From Lentzea nigeriaca (GTDB taxonomy: Bacteria; Actinomycetota; Actinomycetes; Mycobacteriales; Pseudonocardiaceae): a stretch of DNA of 64,000 nt. Position 1 is the stretch's first letter. Each line of letters opens with the position of its first letter. This document shows positions 26,007 to 34,830 of the stretch, in pieces. A model generated the notes under the pieces. That model worked only from the letters and a program-made list of their open reading frames with translations, had not been told where the DNA came from and did no database searches. The DNA lies in contig NZ_JAFBCX010000002.1 in NCBI RefSeq assembly GCF_016907955.1, forward strand, positions 62,001 to 126,000, written 5' to 3'. The position numbers and the translations under genes are program-made.

Positions 26007-26411
26007 GTGAACATCGTGCTGTCGGTCGTCCTGGGTGTGCTCGGCGTCGCTCTCGGCGCGGTCGGTCTGCTGGGTCTGCAGGGCAAGCTGCGGCGCAACC
26101 GCTTCGTCGGTGTGCGCACGGCGGCGGCGATGCGTGACGAGGAGACGTTCGCACTGGCCAACCGCGTCGCCGGGGTGCCGAGCGTCGCGGCCGGTGTCGT
26201 GGCGATCGTGTCGGGCGCGATGGCGTTCGTCATGGCCGACCTGGCCGTCACCGCTGGGATCATCGGACTGCTGGGCGCGCTCGGTATCGCCTTCGCCGGT
26301 GGCATCGCGGGCAGCCGGGCGGCGGCGCTGGTGCCGGAGCCGGTCAAGCCCAAGGGCTGCGGTGGCTGCGCCTGCGGTGGTGGCGGGTGCTCGCCGCTCG
26401 CCGGGCTGTAA
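26007..26411 (+). CDS. SdpI-family membrane protein
   Basis: 134-residue membrane protein from GTG 26007 with three to four hydrophobic segments. The stretch GLQGKLRRNRFVGVRTAAAM followed by DEETFALANRVAG is the signature of SdpI/YhfL-type proteins; SdpI in Bacillus gives immunity to the SDP toxin and signals to its repressor. Unusual is the cysteine/glycine-rich C terminus (CGGCACGGGGCSP), a possible metal- or redox-binding tail. A parS-like site follows its stop by 6 bases. Confidence 0.75.
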   Translation: MNIVLSVVLGVLGVALGAVGLLGLQGKLRRNRFVGVRTAAAMRDEETFALANRVAGVPSVAAGVVAIVSGAMAFVMADLAVTAGIIGLLGALGIAFAGGIAGSRAAALVPEPVKPKGCGGCACGGGGCSPLAGL

Positions 26412-26417
26412 CCCCAC

Positions 26418-26431
26418 GTTTCACGTGAATC
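26418..26431. promoter_or_regulatory. Outlying parS-like site
   Basis: GTTTCACGTGAATC, 13 of 14 matches to the parS core GTTTCACGTGAAAC. It lies between the SdpI-like gene and algH, about 19 kb from the main parS cluster and 25 kb from oriC. ParB sites scattered near the origin are normal in actinobacteria. Confidence 0.65.
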
Positions 26432-27002
26432 AGTTTTCCCGGACGTCCTTGGGGTAGGTCGACAGCAGCGCCAGCGGCATGCCCTGCCGGCGCAGCACGC
26501 GGCCCCACAGGTCGACGTTCGCGCCCACCAGCACGTCGTCGGCCAGGCCGGTCACGACGATCCAGTCGCCGCGGTCGATCTCGTTCGCGAGCTGGCCCTC
26601 GCCCCATCCCGCGTAGCCCGCGAACACACGCAGGCCGCGGACCAGGGGCATCAGGTCGTCGGGCTCGGCATCGAGGTCGATCAACGCCACCGGGCCCTGC
26701 ACTCCGACCAGACCCTCCACCTTGGACGGGTCGGTGCCCGCCTTCAGGGCCGCCAGGCACAACGCCGTCTTCTGCTCGACCGGGCCACCGATGTAGATGC
26801 ACTGCGGCTTGGTGACGTGCGGGCCCCACGGCGGCAGGACGTCGTGCACTGCCACCTCGGAGGGGCGGTTCAGCACGACGCCGAGGGTCCCCTCTGGACG
26901 TTGGTCGATGATGTAGACGACGGTGCGCTTGAAGTTCGGGTCGTTCAGGCTCGGGGCAGCAACCAACAGGGAGCCTGGCTCGACCTCGGCATCGGGACGC
27001 AC
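26430..27002 (-). CDS. YqgE/AlgH family protein
   Basis: 190-residue protein of the UPF0301/AlgH family. The N-terminal motif LLVAAPSLNDPNFKRTVVYI and the internal LGVVLNRPS and FAGYAGWGEGQLANEI are diagnostic. GTG 27002 is the start; no nearby in-frame ATG exists. The biochemical role is unsettled (a link to alginate regulation was proposed in Pseudomonas). Cytosolic. Stop overlaps the parS-like site by two bases. Confidence 0.93.
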   Translation of the reverse strand: MRPDAEVEPGSLLVAAPSLNDPNFKRTVVYIIDQRPEGTLGVVLNRPSEVAVHDVLPPWGPHVTKPQCIYIGGPVEQKTALCLAALKAGTDPSKVEGLVGVQGPVALIDLDAEPDDLMPLVRGLRVFAGYAGWGEGQLANEIDRGDWIVVTGLADDVLVGANVDLWGRVLRRQGMPLALLSTYPKDVREN

Positions 27003-27180
27003 GTCACCATGAAATCATCCGTGATCGCTGGAACAACTCAGGGCCGCGTCCCGTTAGACTCAAGTGTCGGATGTCTTTGTGTCCCCCGGGCTCAACAGAC
27101 AACCGCCTTCGCGGAATACCGTACGGCTGGAGCCGCGTAGTGCATCGCGCCGTGAGGCGACCTGGCATCCGATCCAGGGG

Positions 27181-27202
27181 AGCCGGACCGTGAGGTCCGG
27201 CT
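27181..27202 (+). terminator. Strong hairpin ahead of the MFS gene
   Basis: AGCCGGACC (27181-27189), loop GTGA, GGTCCGGCT (27194-27202), then TTCGTGGTTTT. A good intrinsic terminator on the plus strand with no plus-strand gene in front of it; the preceding 27003-27180 has no recognised gene, so this could end a small RNA or act as a leader terminator for the transporter gene at 27240. Confidence 0.6.
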
Positions 27203-27239
27203 TTCGTGGTTTTCACCCGAGCGCGCATAGAGTGCAACA

Positions 27240-28580
27240 GTGACAACGCTTGCGGTGGAGAAGCACCACTGGGGATCACGCCGGTTCCTCGGCATCCCCG
27301 AGTACCGCAGGCTTCTCGCCACCAGGCTCACCTCGCAGTGGGGTGACGGTCTCTTCCAGGCCGGGCTCGCCGGGGCCGTGCTCTTCAACCCCGAACGGCA
27401 GGCCGATCCCGCGGCCATCGCAGCCGGTTTCGCCGTGCTCCTGCTGCCGTACTCGATCATCGGGCCGTTCACGGGCGCGTTGCTCGACCGGTGGGACCGC
27501 AAGAAGGTCATCGTCGCCGCGAACGTCTCGCGCGCCACGTTCGTCCTGCTCACCGCGCTCGCGGTCGGTGCGGGCCTGAGCGGGTTGCCGCTCTACATCT
27601 CCGCGCTCGTCGTCATGGGCATCGGCCGGTTCGTCGGCTCCGGGTTGTCGGCGTCGTTGCCGCACGTCGTCGACGACGACCACCTGGTCGAGGCGAATGC
27701 GCTGGCCACGACGGCGGGTGCGATCACGGCGGTGATCGGCGCGGCCTGCGCGATCGGGTTCCGCACGATCCTCGGTGCCGGTGACGGCGGGTCGGCGTGG
27801 ACCACCAGCATCGCCCTCGTGGGCATGCTGACCAGCGCTTTCATCGCCGGCCGGTTCAAGGCCGGCGTGCTCGGGCCGGACGAGGTCGACGAGCCGCCCA
27901 ACGCGTTCAAGGCCGTCGCCCGCGGTCTGGCGGACGGCGCGAGGGCCACCTGGCACACCCCGAACGTCACGGCGGGGCTGGCCGCTCTGCTCGCGCACCG
28001 GGCAGCGTTCGGCGTGAGCCTCATGGTCACGCTGCTGCTCATGCGCTACAGCCTGGAGGACGTCGGCATCCTCAAGGCGGGCATCGGAGGGCTCGGCGAG
28101 GTCGCCGTGGCCGGTGGCGCCGGCATCCTGCTCGCGGGCTTCCTCACCGACCGCATCGTCGACAGGTTCGGCGTCAGGACCACGATCTGCGCGGCGCTGC
28201 TCCTCACCGCGTCCGCCCAGATCGGGCTCGGGCTGCCGATGACGTTGCCGTCCATCCTCGCGGCCAGCTTCGTGATCATCTTCGCCGGCCAGGTCGTCAA
28301 GCTCTGCGTGGACACCGCGGTGCAGCACGACGTCGGCGACGAAGTGCGCGGCCGGGTGTTCGCCCTCTACGACACCCTGTTCAACGTCACGCAGGTCACC
28401 GCGGTGTCCATCACGGCGACGGTGGTCCCCCTGGACGGGCGTTCGCCCGGTCTCATCCTCACCGCCGCCGGCCTCTACCTGGTCGGTCTGGCCACCTACC
28501 TGCTGCTCCTAGCGCGGAAACGGCAGGTGCAGCATCCCGGCCTCGTGGGCGAAAACGACGGCAGCCACCCGATCGGGTAA
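27240..28580 (+). CDS. Major facilitator superfamily transporter
   Basis: 446-residue MFS protein from GTG 27240 with about twelve membrane helices. The cytoplasmic loop GALLDRWDRKKVIVAANVSR is the MFS motif A, and a second copy appears as LTDRIVDRFGVR in the C-terminal half. The N-terminal RRFLGIPEYRRLLATRLTSQ resembles MFS efflux proteins of the enterobactin-exporter/DHA3 type. Probable drug or metabolite export; substrate unknown. Its last 72 bases overlap the convergent LuxR-type gene. Confidence 0.88.
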   Translation: MTTLAVEKHHWGSRRFLGIPEYRRLLATRLTSQWGDGLFQAGLAGAVLFNPERQADPAAIAAGFAVLLLPYSIIGPFTGALLDRWDRKKVIVAANVSRATFVLLTALAVGAGLSGLPLYISALVVMGIGRFVGSGLSASLPHVVDDDHLVEANALATTAGAITAVIGAACAIGFRTILGAGDGGSAWTTSIALVGMLTSAFIAGRFKAGVLGPDEVDEPPNAFKAVARGLADGARATWHTPNVTAGLAALLAHRAAFGVSLMVTLLLMRYSLEDVGILKAGIGGLGEVAVAGGAGILLAGFLTDRIVDRFGVRTTICAALLLTASAQIGLGLPMTLPSILAASFVIIFAGQVVKLCVDTAVQHDVGDEVRGRVFALYDTLFNVTQVTAVSITATVVPLDGRSPGLILTAAGLYLVGLATYLLLLARKRQVQHPGLVGENDGSHPIG

Positions 28581-28778
28581 CTCCAGGCGTCGCAGGATGT
28601 CGGCCACCTCGTCGGCCACTCGCTGTTGCCCGATGCCGAGCACGCGCGCGATCTCGTGGTCGGCGTGACCACGCGCGAGACACCTCAGCACCGCCCGCTG
28701 GTCGTCGGTCAGCACATCCAGATCGTGTGCCGCAGGACCTGCGGAAAGTCCCCAAGTGAACATCTGCACCACCCCCAT
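28509..28778 (-). CDS. Small LuxR-type helix-turn-helix protein
   Basis: About 89 residues consisting almost entirely of a LuxR/GerE DNA-binding domain (VLTDDQRAVLRCLARGHADH, EIARVLGIGQQRVADEVADI). There is no receiver or sensor domain. Starts at ATG 28778, GTG 28784 or ATG 28763 are possible. Single-domain LuxR proteins can be regulators or partners of larger factors; the target is unknown. The 3' end lies inside the end of the convergent MFS gene. Confidence 0.7.
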   Translation of the reverse strand: MGVVQMFTWGLSAGPAAHDLDVLTDDQRAVLRCLARGHADHEIARVLGIGQQRVADEVADILRRLELPDRVAAVVFAHEAGMLHLPFPR

Positions 28779-28858
28779 GCGCACCCCTAGCGCACTTCAA
28801 TGGTGCAACCACGCGCTGTCAGTTCGCTAACGCCGGGATTTCATGCGCTCACGATGCG

Positions 28859-30295
28859 TCACCGGGATGGCGGAGTGATCCCCTGCTCGCGCGCCCAGTC
28901 GAGCAGAGCCGCCTCGGCCTCGTCGCGGCCCAGCGGCCCCCGGTCGAGCCGCAGCTCCTTGAGGAACTTCCACGCGGCACCGACCTGCGGACCTGGCGGC
29001 AACCCGAGCAGCTTCATGATCTCGTTGCCGTCGAGGTCCGGCCGCACGCGCGCGAGGTCTTCCTCGGCAGCGATGCGCGCGATGCGTTCCTCAAGAGAGT
29101 CGTACGTCCGCCGCAGCAGGTTCGCCTTGCGCTTGTTGCGCGTGGTGCAGTCGGCACGGACGAGCTTGTGCAGCCGCGGCAGCAGGTCTCCCGCGTCGGT
29201 CACGTACCGGCGCACGGCCGAGTCGGTCCACTCGCCGTTGCCGTAGCCGTGGAAGCGCAGGTGCAGGTAGACGAGCTTGGCGACGTCCTCGGTGATCTCC
29301 TTCGAGTACCGCAACGCCCGCAAGCGCTTGCGGACCATCTTCGCCCCCACGACCTCGTGGTGGTGGAACGAGACGCCGCCGCCCGGCTCGAACTTCCTGG
29401 TCGCCGGCTTGCCGATGTCGTGCAGGAGGGCCGCGATCCGCAACACCAGATCGGGTGAATGATCAACGTCTTCAAGATCAATCGCCTGTTCCAGCACAAC
29501 CAGCGAGTGGTGGAAGACGTCCTTGTGTTGATGGTGTTCGTCGATTTCCAGCTTCATGGCCGTGAGCTCCGGCAACACGACGTCGGCCAGCCCGGTCTCG
29601 ACCATGAGCTCGATGCCGCGGCGCGGGTGCGCGCCGCACAGGAGCTTCGAGAGCTCCACCTGCACGCGCTCCGGCGTGATGCGGGCGATTTCGCCTGCCA
29701 TCGACCGCATCGCCTCGACCACCCGCGGCGCCGCGGTGAAGCCCAGCTGGGAGACGAACCGCGCCGCCCGCAGCATCCGCAACGGGTCGTCGCCGAACGA
29801 CTCCTGCGGGGTCGCCGGTGTGTCCAGCACGCCGTCGCGGGCGGCCTGCAGGCCTCCGGTCGGGTCCACGAACTCGCGAGCGGCGATGTCGAACGCCATG
29901 GCGTTGACCGTGAAGTCACGGCGGACCAGGTCGCCGTCGATGGTGTCGCCGAACGTCACCTCGGGGTTGCGGGTGACGCCGTCGTAGACGTCCGCGCGGA
30001 AGGTCGTGATCTCGAGGATCTCGCCCTTCTTCGAGGCGCCGACCGTGCCGAACGCGATGCCGGTGTCCCACTGCGCGTCGGCCCAGCCGCTCAGCAGCTT
30101 CTGGATCTCCGCAGGTCGCGCGTCCGTGGTGAAGTCGAAGTCGTTCGTGGGGCGCCCCAGCACGGCGTCGCGCACACTGCCACCTACGAGGTAGAGGCGC
30201 TTGCCCTCGGCGGCGAACCGAGCGGCGAGCTCAGCGACGACTGGTGTGACGGTGGGTTGTTCCACCACCGCATTCTGCTGGAGCGATCGAGACAC
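28859..30295 (-). CDS. cca: CCA tRNA nucleotidyltransferase
   Basis: 478-residue class II nucleotidyltransferase adding CCA to tRNA 3' ends. The catalytic head has [20 protein letters not shown] with the GGSVRD helix and the metal-binding D-x-D; an HD domain ([10 protein letters not shown] ... HHHEVVGA) follows in the middle. The tRNAs in this window do not encode CCA, so this enzyme is needed for their maturation. GTG start at 30295. Divergent from the Nudix gene. Confidence 0.94.
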   Translation of the reverse strand: MSRSLQQNAVVEQPTVTPVVAELAARFAAEGKRLYLVGGSVRDAVLGRPTNDFDFTTDARPAEIQKLLSGWADAQWDTGIAFGTVGASKKGEILEITTFRADVYDGVTRNPEVTFGDTIDGDLVRRDFTVNAMAFDIAAREFVDPTGGLQAARDGVLDTPATPQESFGDDPLRMLRAARFVSQLGFTAAPRVVEAMRSMAGEIARITPERVQVELSKLLCGAHPRRGIELMVETGLADVVLPELTAMKLEIDEHHQHKDVFHHSLVVLEQAIDLEDVDHSPDLVLRIAALLHDIGKPATRKFEPGGGVSFHHHEVVGAKMVRKRLRALRYSKEITEDVAKLVYLHLRFHGYGNGEWTDSAVRRYVTDAGDLLPRLHKLVRADCTTRNKRKANLLRRTYDSLEERIARIAAEEDLARVRPDLDGNEIMKLLGLPPGPQVGAAWKFLKELRLDRGPLGRDEAEAALLDWAREQGITPPSR

Positions 30296-30305
30296 GAGAA
30301 ACCAG

Positions 30306-30328
30306 CGTACTTAAGGTTCGTAAGTACG
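30306..30328. promoter_or_regulatory. Perfect inverted repeat between cca and nudix genes
   Basis: CGTACTTA (30306-30313), 7-base spacer, TAAGTACG (30321-30328). It fills half of the 42-base divergent intergenic region, so a protein bound here would touch both promoters. AT-rich relative to the surroundings. Confidence 0.5.
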
Positions 30329-30337
30329 ATCGGCCGT

Positions 30338-30856
30338 ATGCCCCCGTCAGCCGCACGATCCGGAGGTGGTCCCAAGCCGGGGCGCCGGAAGAAGCGCCGG
30401 GGCCGGAGGCTGAAGACCGTCGACGAGACGTCGGCGGGTGGCCTGGTGCTCGACGGTGAGCAACGGGCCGCGGTGATCGGCAGACTTGACCGGCGGGGCC
30501 GGTTGCTGTGGTCTTTGCCGAAGGGTCACATCGAGGCCGGCGAGACCGCGGAACAGACCGCGGTGCGCGAGGTCGCCGAGGAGACCGGTATTCATAGCAG
30601 GGTGCTGCGCCCGCTGGGGTCGATCGACTACTGGTTCGTCGCTGACGACCGCAGGGTGCACAAGACGGTTCACCACTTCCTCCTCGAAGCGCTGGGGGGA
30701 GAGCTTTCCGACGAAGACGTGGAGGTCACCGAGGTGGCGTGGGTGCCACTCGGCGAACTGGACGAGCGACTCGCGTATGCCGACGAGCGCCGCCTGGTCC
30801 GCCGAGCCGCCGAACTGCTCGCCGACCGCTGCCGGAACGGGGCGGAGTCGGCGTGA
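30338..30856 (+). CDS. Nudix hydrolase
   Basis: 172-residue Nudix (MutT-like) pyrophosphohydrolase. The Nudix box is complete, starting [11 protein letters not shown] and containing REVAEETG with the metal-binding Glu residues. The N terminus is a basic stretch ([14 protein letters not shown]) that may bind nucleic acid. The ATG at 30338 follows the cca/nudix palindrome. It is first in the DUF6049-MurJ block and its stop overlaps the next start (GTGA). Substrate unknown; orthologues sit in this position throughout Actinobacteria. Confidence 0.92.
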   Translation: MPPSAARSGGGPKPGRRKKRRGRRLKTVDETSAGGLVLDGEQRAAVIGRLDRRGRLLWSLPKGHIEAGETAEQTAVREVAEETGIHSRVLRPLGSIDYWFVADDRRVHKTVHHFLLEALGGELSDEDVEVTEVAWVPLGELDERLAYADERRLVRRAAELLADRCRNGAESA

Positions 30857-33150
30857 GCGTGAGGAAGCTCGTCTGCACAGCCGCTGTCGCCGCGTTCCTG
30901 GTGACCGTGACGCCGCCCGCGGGCGCCGTCGAGCAGTCACCGCCGGACCAGGCCGACGCACTGCCCTTCGCACCCGCCACCCAGGTGTGGGCGACCAGAA
31001 CCCTCTCGGCCCAGCCGGGCCAGCAGCAGCCCCAGTTCCTGCGGCTCGACATCGGTCAGCTCACCCCGCGGTTCGTGACGAGCGACTCCCCGGCCACCGT
31101 CAAGATCACCGGCAAGATCGTCAACGTCGGTGACCGCAAGGTCTCCGACATCGTGCTGCGCCTGGAGCGCGGCGAGTCGCTCGACACCGAGGACGACCTG
31201 CGCAAGGCGTTGCGCGAACCAGCGGCCGCCGAGTTCATCCAGCCGAAGTTCACCGAGGTCGCCGAGGCGCTGGAGCCCGGCCAGCAGAAGGACTTCACGC
31301 TCGAGGTGCCGCTGCGCGGGTCGGAGCCGACGTCGCTCGCGATCGACAAGCCCGGCATCTACCCGATCCTCGCCAACATCAACGGCAAGCCGGACTACGG
31401 CGGCCAGGCGCGGCTCGCGGCGCTCTCGACGTTGCTGCCCGTGCTGGGTGTTCCCGGCGGCGAGACGAAGGGCAAGCCGGGCGCTCCTGCCAAGCTCACC
31501 GTCCTGTGGCCCGTCGCGGACCGGCCCCGGCTGGTCAGGCTCGGCGGCGAGGGCCAGTCCGAGCTGGTCGACGACGAGCTGGCCACGTCACTCTCGACCA
31601 CCGGACGGCTGTACGGCCTGCTGCAGGCCTACGAGCAGGCCATCGACTCCATGAGCACCTCGATGTGCCTGGCGATCGACCCCGACCTGCTGCGCACCGT
31701 CCAGGCGATGAGCACCGGCTACCAGGTGCGCGGCGGCGGCGAGGGCAGGGGCAAGGCCGAAGCCAAGCTGTGGCTCGACCGGCTCAAGTACGCCGTCACG
31801 GGGCGGTGCGTGGTCGCGCTGCCGTACGCCGACGCCGACCTCGTGGCGTTGAACAGGGCGAAGCTCGCCACCATGCGCACGCTCGCGCTGACCGACGGCC
31901 CCAAGCTCATCCAGCAGATCCTGGGCGTGCAGCCGCTGCCCGACTTCGTCTGGCCAGAGGACGGCGTGCTGGACCAGTCGACGTTCGACGAGCTGGTCAC
32001 GCCGCTGACCGAGCCGAAGTACGCGGGCATGAAGTCGGTCCTGCTCGATCCGGCGGGCCTCGCCGACGCGCCGGGCACCGGTCCGGTCGGCATCGGCGGC
32101 CAGCACCCGGTGACCGCCGTGAAGATCGACTCGATGGTCTCCGACGCGCTGCAGGGCAGTGCGTCCCGGCCGCGCACCCTGTCCGGGGTCACCACGCCGT
32201 TCGAGAACCAGCCGGTGTCGGTGCAGAACGCGCTGTCGGTGCTGGTCTACCGCGCCGGCTGGCAGGGCGACGGCCGCAACGTGGTGGTCGCGCCGCCACG
32301 CAGGTGGAACGCGCCGCTCTCGGAGATGACCGAGTTCCTGAGCGCCGCCCAGCGGTTGTTCGGCAGCGGCTACGCGGCCCAGACCGGTCTCGAGGAGCTC
32401 ACCAAGGCCACGCCGCCGGTGACAACCGCCAAGATCACCTATCCGCCGGAGGCCGGTGCGCGCGAGATCTCCGCCCCCGTCGCCGACTCGGTGACCAGGC
32501 AGAGCGTCGAGCTGAGCGGCGTCGTCGCGGCCATGCAGCAGGAGGACAGCGAGCACGCGGCACCCACCGACCTGGCCGGTCCGCTGTGGCTCGGTCTCCT
32601 GCGGACGATGTCCGGCGCGTGGCGGGCGAACGAGGAAGGCGCGCGGTCCGCCGCCTACATCAGCCAGGCCGAGCTGAACTCGCTCACGGCGATGGTCGGC
32701 GTCACGCCGCCCGCCAGCCCGATCCTGCTCGGTTCCGGCGACAGCCCGATCCCGGTCACGATCACGAACAAGCTCGACGTCCGCGTCACCGTGCGGATCG
32801 TGCTGGAGGACACCCCGGGCATCCGCAAGCTCGACCTCGCTGACCAGGTGCTTCCCGCCCGCGGCGAACGCGTCGTGCGGGTGCCGGTCGAGGTGCTGCG
32901 CTCGGGCCGCTTCCCCGTCAACGTCCGGCTGACGACTCCGGAGGGCGTCGCTCTCGGGGACACTGTCAAGCTGGAGGTGTCGTCGTCCGCCTACGGCACC
33001 ATCACGGTGATCGTCACCGTGATCGCCGCGATCGCGCTCGTCCTGCTCTCCGGACGACGCATCTACAAGCGGGTCCGCGCTCGCAACGGCGAGGGCGGCG
33101 GCCAGGCACCGTCCATCGAGAACGTGACACCGGAGAAGTCGAGCGCGTGA
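30853..33150 (+). CDS. DUF6049 secreted/membrane protein
   Basis: 765 residues from GTG 30853. An N-terminal signal peptide ([20 protein letters not shown]), a long extracellular region with beta-sandwich-like parts ([20 protein letters not shown] near the start, [20 protein letters not shown] near the end) and one C-terminal membrane helix ([16 protein letters not shown]) with a short basic tail. It is the conserved gene upstream of murJ in actinobacteria; coupling by 4-base overlaps on both sides argues for a shared cell-wall role. Function unknown. Confidence 0.85.
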   Translation: MSVRKLVCTAAVAAFLVTVTPPAGAVEQSPPDQADALPFAPATQVWATRTLSAQPGQQQPQFLRLDIGQLTPRFVTSDSPATVKITGKIVNVGDRKVSDIVLRLERGESLDTEDDLRKALREPAAAEFIQPKFTEVAEALEPGQQKDFTLEVPLRGSEPTSLAIDKPGIYPILANINGKPDYGGQARLAALSTLLPVLGVPGGETKGKPGAPAKLTVLWPVADRPRLVRLGGEGQSELVDDELATSLSTTGRLYGLLQAYEQAIDSMSTSMCLAIDPDLLRTVQAMSTGYQVRGGGEGRGKAEAKLWLDRLKYAVTGRCVVALPYADADLVALNRAKLATMRTLALTDGPKLIQQILGVQPLPDFVWPEDGVLDQSTFDELVTPLTEPKYAGMKSVLLDPAGLADAPGTGPVGIGGQHPVTAVKIDSMVSDALQGSASRPRTLSGVTTPFENQPVSVQNALSVLVYRAGWQGDGRNVVVAPPRRWNAPLSEMTEFLSAAQRLFGSGYAAQTGLEELTKATPPVTTAKITYPPEAGAREISAPVADSVTRQSVELSGVVAAMQQEDSEHAAPTDLAGPLWLGLLRTMSGAWRANEEGARSAAYISQAELNSLTAMVGVTPPASPILLGSGDSPIPVTITNKLDVRVTVRIVLEDTPGIRKLDLADQVLPARGERVVRVPVEVLRSGRFPVNVRLTTPEGVALGDTVKLEVSSSAYGTITVIVTVIAAIALVLLSGRRIYKRVRARNGEGGGQAPSIENVTPEKSSA

Positions 33151-34799
33151 GCGAGACAGCCACGACCACCGAACCAGAGACCCCTCAGCAACAAGGCCCC
33201 TCGGTAGCCAGGGCCAGCGGCTCGATGGCGATCGCGACCATCGTCAGCCGCGCCACCGGCCTGCTCTCGAAGGTCCTCTTGATCGCCGTCATCGGCGGTG
33301 AAACCCTCGGCGACTCCTACCAGGCGGCGTCGACGCTGCCCACGATGATCAACGAGCTCCTGCTCGGCGGCGTGCTGACCAGCGTGGCGATCCCGCTGCT
33401 GGTCCGCGCCGAGAAGGAGGACAGCGACGGCGGCGAGTCGTACGCCCAGTGGCTGATCACCATGGGCACGTTGATCCTCGGTGTCGGCACGGTCCTGGCC
33501 ATGGCCTGCGCGCCACTGCTCACAGACGTCTACATCGCGGACTCGAAGGAAGCGAACCCGGAGCTCGTCACGGCGTTCGCCTACCTCGTGCTGCCGGGCA
33601 TCGTCTTCTACGGTCTGACAGCGCTGCTCAGCGCCGTGCTGAACGCACGGCACGTGTTCGGCCTGCCCACCTGGGCACCGGTCCTGAACAACGTCGTGGT
33701 CATCGTGGTGCTCGCGGTCTACGCGATGCTGCCCGGCGAGCTGACGCTCAACCCGGTCCGGATGACCGACGTGCACCTGCTGGTGCTCGGTCTCGGCACG
33801 GCGCTCGGTGTGGCCGTGCAGGCGTCCGTGCTGGTCCCGGCGTTGAAGAAGACCGGCTTCCGGTTCAAGTGGAAGTTCGGCTGGGACTCGCGGCTCTCGG
33901 AGTTCGGCGGTCTCGCCTTCTGGGTGCTGCTGTACGTCGGGCTCGGCCTCGCCAGCATGACGGTGCTGACCAACGTGGCGACCAACGCCAAGGGCGCGCT
34001 GGTGGCGTTCAACTACCAGTGGCTCATCTCGCAGGTGCCCTACGGCGTGCTGGGCGTCTCGCTGCTGACCGCTCTGATGCCGAAGATGAGCAGGGCGGCC
34101 GCGCACAACGACAACGACGCGATCGTGCGCGACCTGCTGTTCGGCAACCGCATGTCGTCGATCCTGCTGATGCCGTTCAGCGCTCTGATGACGGTGTCCG
34201 GTGTGTCCATCGGTCTCGCCGCCTTCGCGTACGGCGAGGCCGGCGTGGTGACCGGTACCCGGATCGGCCTGGCGCTCTCGCTCTCGGCGTTCAGCCTCGT
34301 GCCGTACGCGATCACGCTGCTGCAGCTGCGGGTCTTCTACGCGATGAAGGACGCACGCACGCCGACGTACATCCAGGCGTTGATGGTGGCGGTTCGCATC
34401 GCGCTGCTCTACGTGTTCCTCAACGTGTCCACGCCCGGTGACGCCACCCAGCTCGCCGTCGGCGTGTCGCTCGCCATGGCACTCAGCTTCGTCTTCGGCG
34501 CCGTCGTCGGTCAGGTGTGGCTGCGGATCCGGCTCGGCCGGTTGCGCACGGGCTTCACCATCTGGACCGTCTGCCTCACCGTTGTGGCGTCGTCGCTGGC
34601 CTTCGCGGCGGCCAAGGGCGTCAACTGGCTGGTTCAGCAGGCGCTCGGATCCCCGACCGTGTTCGTAGCCAGCTGGGTCGAGGTCATTGTGGTGACGTTG
34701 GTCGGTTTGCCGCTCTCGTACGGCCTTCTGGCGGCATTCCGGGTACCCGAGATGAAGCCGGCGATCGACAAGATCAACCGTTTGGTGCGGCGACGGTGA
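33147..34799 (+). CDS. murJ: Lipid II flippase MurJ
   Basis: 550-residue polytopic protein of the MviN/MurJ group, about fourteen membrane helices, moving lipid II across the membrane for peptidoglycan synthesis. Motifs include MAIATIVSRATGLLSKVLLI, ASTLPTMINELLLGGVLTSV and PYGVLGVSLLTALMPKMSRA. In mycobacteria the homologue carries a C-terminal pseudokinase region; here that part is a separate downstream gene. Start GTG 33147 overlaps the DUF6049 stop. Confidence 0.93.
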   Translation: MSETATTTEPETPQQQGPSVARASGSMAIATIVSRATGLLSKVLLIAVIGGETLGDSYQAASTLPTMINELLLGGVLTSVAIPLLVRAEKEDSDGGESYAQWLITMGTLILGVGTVLAMACAPLLTDVYIADSKEANPELVTAFAYLVLPGIVFYGLTALLSAVLNARHVFGLPTWAPVLNNVVVIVVLAVYAMLPGELTLNPVRMTDVHLLVLGLGTALGVAVQASVLVPALKKTGFRFKWKFGWDSRLSEFGGLAFWVLLYVGLGLASMTVLTNVATNAKGALVAFNYQWLISQVPYGVLGVSLLTALMPKMSRAAAHNDNDAIVRDLLFGNRMSSILLMPFSALMTVSGVSIGLAAFAYGEAGVVTGTRIGLALSLSAFSLVPYAITLLQLRVFYAMKDARTPTYIQALMVAVRIALLYVFLNVSTPGDATQLAVGVSLAMALSFVFGAVVGQVWLRIRLGRLRTGFTIWTVCLTVVASSLAFAAAKGVNWLVQQALGSPTVFVASWVEVIVVTLVGLPLSYGLLAAFRVPEMKPAIDKINRLVRRR

Positions 34800-34830
34800 C
34801 CCCTCGGTATGAGCCCCGTCCCGTACCCTC

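Noticed and set aside
27053..27202. tRNA-like or known structured RNA before the MFS gene
   Set aside because: No acceptor stem, T-loop or other recognised consensus; only the terminator hairpin is supported.
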